Under the pieces are notes generated by a model that had not been told where the DNA came from, searched no databases, and saw only the letters and a program-made list of their open reading frames with translations. From contig JAWZYV010013274.1 of assembly GCA_038373885.1 (NCBI GenBank), positions 1,860,001 through 1,924,000 on the forward strand: 64,000 bases of DNA, read 5' to 3'. Positions 60,987 to 64,000 of this stretch are shown piece after piece (within the stretch, counting starts at the first letter, position 1; the number at the start of each line of letters is the position of its first letter). This stretch comes from Cheiracanthium punctorium (taxonomy: Eukaryota; Arthropoda; Arachnida; Araneae; Cheiracanthiidae). A program made the translations under genes and the position numbers.

Positions 60987-61315
60987 ATCTAAGGTATTAA
61001 TAGCATAACTTAAACCTAAAAAAGAATATGATGTAGAAATAAGACATTTTCAAAGTTAGAAATTTTTGCTGTAAACCGTCAAGCTTTTCTTTTTCTAATC
61101 GCGAATGACGCCGACATAGTTTTTTTGTGTCATAATATTACAATGGTCTCAGGTCAGTACTTATACTAACTTAACGAATAACTAACGAGTAACTTTACGC
61201 CAAGAGTCTAATTATTTTGCTTATTTTTAGATTCCACAACACTGGAACCAATTCGAATTATACATGCAAGAAAAATTTTCGTTCCCTATCGTGCGGAGAA
61301 CGGGTACTCAGCTAG

Positions 61316-61596
61316 TATATAATAAAATCCGAGAGTAAACATTGTATGTAGCTATGTATGTAAGTATGTAGGTAAGTAGGTAAGTTTGTGACCACCTATC
61401 TTTTTGCGCGCGTCTCTGGATCGCATTGCGCCAAGACAGGTGGTCGCACACCTACCGAATTTTGCATACGGCTTCACTGGGACAGTTCCTAACACGCCTC
61501 GGAGCGATTTTTTCGAAATTCGAATCAGAAAATGTTTTATTTTATGTTTTGTCCGATTTTTAGCGATTTTTCTCGCTTAATACGTAACAACGCCGG
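61316..61596 (+). mobile_element. Helitron type H2, copy d, cut by BEL LTR
   Basis: Begins TATATAATAAAATCCGAGAG directly at the CTAG of H2c and matches the H2 5' region to CGCCGG at 61596, where the LTR begins. A GTA(G/A) microsatellite is expanded at about 61345-61385. The remainder must lie beyond the retrotransposon, outside this window. Confidence 0.85.
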
Positions 61597-61780
61597 TGTT
61601 GATTCACATGCCGAAACTGGAGTGGCGCCACTGAAAGGCAGCTGCCGAGAAAGAGACAGTTTTTATTTTATTTTTTGTTTTCCTCTTACTTCGCATTCAA
61701 TCGAGTCGTGGGAAAAAAGGAGTTCAAAAAAAGGCTTGATTCTGTTCATAGGCTTGTGAGTCGCTCAAGTCAATATTCGT

Positions 61781-61790
61781 TTTTATATAA
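61781..61790 (+). promoter_or_regulatory. candidate TATA box of the LTR
   Basis: TTTTATATAAG in the LTR would drive the genomic RNA of the retrotransposon; AATTAAA-like sequence about 40 bases downstream could serve polyadenylation. Inferred from position only. Confidence 0.4.
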
Positions 61791-61864
61791 GCTGTAATTC
61801 ACTATTCTTTATTCATCGCTAATTAAATGGTTTAAAGGAATATGAGAGCTTGTATCCTTGCGTC

Positions 61865-62040
61865 TAGGGATGGACGCGAGACGACTTTTTTGCGAGACGA
61901 GACAGAGATTTACAGCTTTTTTGCGAGACGAGACACACATTTTTAACATTACGCTATAGGGATTTTTGCGAGACGAGACAAGATTTTAGGCTATTTTGCG
62001 AGACGCGAGACGCTTATTTTTCGTCTCGCGTCCATCCCTA
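61865..62040. mobile_element. hAT-type MITE (TAGGGATGG family), 176 bp, in the LTR
   Basis: Left end TAGGGATGGACGCGAGACGA and right end TCGTCTCGCGTCCATCCCTA are perfectly inverted over 18 or more bases. The 8-bp target duplication CTTGCGTC is perfect (61857-61864 and 62041-62048). The interior repeats TTTTGCGAGACGAGAC. Copy of the element at 6107-6266. Confidence 0.95.
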
Positions 62041-62321
62041 CTTGCGTCTGAGTCAAATTGATCGTTCGGGAAGAGGTGAGTACAAGTTTCATTATTATAG
62101 ACGTAATTCAAGTCGTTTTAATCCGTAGCTAGAAATACTCTTATTCGTTACTCAACATAATTTATTTGGTCCGTCGTAGCCTCAGTTATCGATGAAGTAT
62201 TAAAATTTAGTATTCAAAATTGAAATCAAAACACTGTATTTTGTAAATATTCAATATTCATTCTATTATTTAAAATATTGTATTCTTTGTAGTGGTTAGT
62301 TGTTATTATTGGCAAGAATGC

Positions 62322-62933
62322 ATGATGTGTCCTAAAACTTCTAAAAACGAAGTTCATTTTGAGCAAGTATGCAAAGAATTAGATTTGTTTAGTCAGTTAA
62401 TTAAAGACTGTGATAAAGAACAGCAGTCTAAAATCAAAATTTTGAAATCGAAAGTGAGATCTGCTGAACTTAGATTAGCGGAAATAGTTCAGAATTTTAC
62501 AGTTAAAGAGAATGGCGATAATTTGGGGGAATATTTGAAATACCAGGAAATAATTTTCAATTTATATGTGGATCTTGAGGAAAAAACAGATCCAGAGCCG
62601 GATACTAATGCTGGATATTCGGAATCAAAGGGTAAAGGTACATTCGTGAAATTACCTAAATTTGATCTCCCGCATTTTTATGGGGATTCGGAAACGTGGA
62701 TTTCTTTTAAAGAATTATCTAGTTCTACAGTATTAGAAAATGAAAATTTGTCAAAGCTTGAAAAACTGTAGTATTTACATTCCTCAGTTAGAGGAAACGC
62801 GGCAAAAATAATTCGTGGATTTTCTTTAAAGGAGGAGAATTTAAAGCATTGCTGGGATTTATTATGCGAAAGATTCGAAAATAAAAGACTGTTAGCGTTA
62901 TCCCAGATAAATAAAATATTTTTTACAAAGATA
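62322..62933 (+). pseudogene. BEL/Pao Gag (DUF1759-like), broken
   Basis: Gag would form the particle shell. The first ATGs in frame are 62322 and 62325. The N-terminal part is rich in charged, helix-forming residues. The LPKFDLPHFYGDSETW block near 62652-62700 is the start of the DUF1759 Gag region of this group. A TAG at 62769 stops the frame where the family has a residue, and the same frame then continues as a recognisable DUF1759 sequence (HCWDLLCERFENK) to a second stop at 62934. Reading resumes in another frame at 62954. Confidence 0.85.
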
Positions 62934-62953
62934 TAGTTAAAGCTTATAATTAA

Positions 62954-64000
62954 AAAACTTTGTTAGAACTTGTGGATACATGTAATGAATCTATTAGGAA
63001 TCTAAATACTTTAGGATTAGAATCAAATTCGTTAAGTCACTTGATATTGATTCAGTTTATGGTTTCAAAATTAGAACAACCACTAAAACAAAGGTGGGAG
63101 TTAACTTTAGAGAGTGATAAGATACCAGACTTAAATACATTTCGGAAATTTATTGAGCGGGAAGCGAGAGGTTTAGAGGACGTAAAGGGTATTAAATCGG
63201 AAGCAAAATTTAATCCAGCAAAAAAATCATTTGATGTTGGAGTAAATCGGAAACAGTTAGTCAATAGTGTAATTCTTAAGAAAGGTTATGCTTGTGTGGT
63301 GTGCAGTCAAACTCATGCGTTATTCAAGTGCCCTACGTTCAATAAAATGTCTGTTTCTGAGCGATGGAAGGTTATAGAATTAAATAAACTCTGTCAAAAT
63401 TGTCTGCGTAACAATCATCAAATAGAAAATTGCAGAATTAATATAAATTGTAAGAATTGCGCGGAGAAACATCACACTCTTTTGCATGTATATGCAGCTA
63501 ACATCGAAAATAAAGAAATAGTTAGCAATGAAAATTCGGAAACTTCGATTTCAAATACGGCACAATGTTATTCTAGTAAGGTGCTATTATCAACCGCTTT
63601 AATTAATGTCAAGGGCAAAAGGGGGAAGATTAGTCAGTGTAAAGCTCTAATTGATAATGCAAGCCAAAATTCGCTAATCACGAGGGCATGTGCCGAGCGT
63701 TTAGGATTACCACTACATAGTACATCACACAGTTTGGTAGGGGTTAATTGCATAGTTGCAGAAACATTATTAGACGGAACCGAATTTGAATTCACTCCGC
63801 ATTTTTCAGTAGAGTCATTTTCAGTAAATGCATTCGTGGTGGGTAGGGTTACCTCACCTCTTCCGAATTTTCATTTGAATCAGTACGAATGGCTTCATAT
63901 CAATGGGCTACAGCTCGCTGATCCTAATTTCTTCATACAAAGCCCTATAGATGTGCTCTTAGGAGCGGACATTTTCTCCCGCTTAATCATTGGAAGTGCC
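62954..64000 (+). pseudogene. BEL/Pao Gag C-terminus, zinc knuckles and protease, partial
   Basis: Open for 349 codons to the window edge with no stop. In order: the C-terminal DUF1759 helices (ELVDTCNESIR); a zinc-knuckle region from about codon 114 with CVVC, FKC, LCQNC and CKNCAEKHHTLLH motifs typical of BEL/Pao; then a DUF1758 aspartyl protease with LIDNASQNSLIT at about codons 233-244 and a late LLGADIF block near the end. The protease would cut the polyprotein. The D-N-A triplet differs from the more usual D-S/T-G. Reverse transcriptase and integrase would follow outside the window. It is the downstream half of the polyprotein whose first part is broken. Confidence 0.88.

Larger units (their letters stand above)
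58519..61315 (+). mobile_element. Helitron type H2, copy c (with inserted hAT element)
   Basis: Begins directly at the CTAG of H2b and ends CTATCGTGCGGAGAACGGGT then ACTCAGCTAG. Removing the element at 60029-60986 and one 8-mer leaves about 1.83 kb, the same length as H2b. Confidence 0.88.
61597..62157 (+). mobile_element. 5' LTR of a BEL/Pao retrotransposon
   Basis: Starts TGTTGATTCACATGCC at the point where Helitron similarity stops and ends about ACTCAACA (TG...CA). It is 561 bp, or about 377 bp without the MITE at 61865-62040 and its 8-mer. A possible primer-binding site TGGTCCGTCGTAGCC follows at 62167. The 3' LTR is outside the window, so the borders are inferred. Confidence 0.65.

Overview
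The window looks like intergenic DNA from a large, AT-rich arthropod genome. Tc1, hAT-type MITEs, BEL/Pao, tRNA-derived SINEs and Helitrons with CTAG ends together suggest an arachnid such as a spider; that assignment is an inference from repeat style, not from a marker gene. I find no intact host protein-coding gene. The host-type genes I can support are two tRNA-Leu(UAA) copies, one of them degraded.

Region 1-7500: unassigned AT-rich DNA with a purine-rich strand (about 780-2050), a CpG-richer island (about 2570-3235), a 447-bp tandem duplication carrying the two tRNA-Leu copies, two tRNA-derived SINEs in minus orientation, and a hAT-type MITE with a perfect 8-bp target duplication. Region 7500-15650: a Helitron (H3), a Tc1 element with a broken DD34E transposase inserted in a ~200-bp tandem repeat, an ~81-bp satellite, a 505-bp hAT-like element, two foldback structures and two more MITEs. 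Region 15650-37970: old diverged repeats. They include a SINE split by an 800-bp hAT element, a 1.66-kb G-rich-ended insertion inside another tandem repeat, a 2.5-kb hAT element holding further elements, LINE-type RNase H and endonuclease fragments, and a possible degenerate plus-strand pseudogene.

Region 37978-61596 is the most striking part: about 23.6 kb that is almost only non-autonomous Helitrons, all in the same orientation and mostly abutting. The order is A1 (with B1 nested inside), H3b, A2, B2, A3, H2a, H2b, H2c, H2d. Types A, B and H2 share the same 3' hairpin and CTAG end. A and B also share a 5' end, while H2 has its own. All three A copies carry the same two MITEs at matching positions, so A was already composite when it multiplied. 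H2a and H2c gained private MITE insertions after they separated.

Region 61597-64000: a BEL/Pao LTR retrotransposon interrupts the last Helitron. Its 5' LTR holds its own hAT-type MITE with a perfect target duplication. Its gag region is broken by a stop and a frameshift, and the zinc-knuckle/protease frame runs open off the window end.

Because many insertions keep readable target duplications, the window gives a relative insertion history: tandem repeat then Tc1; SINE then hAT; MITEs then Helitron A then tandem array; Helitron H2d then BEL LTR then MITE.
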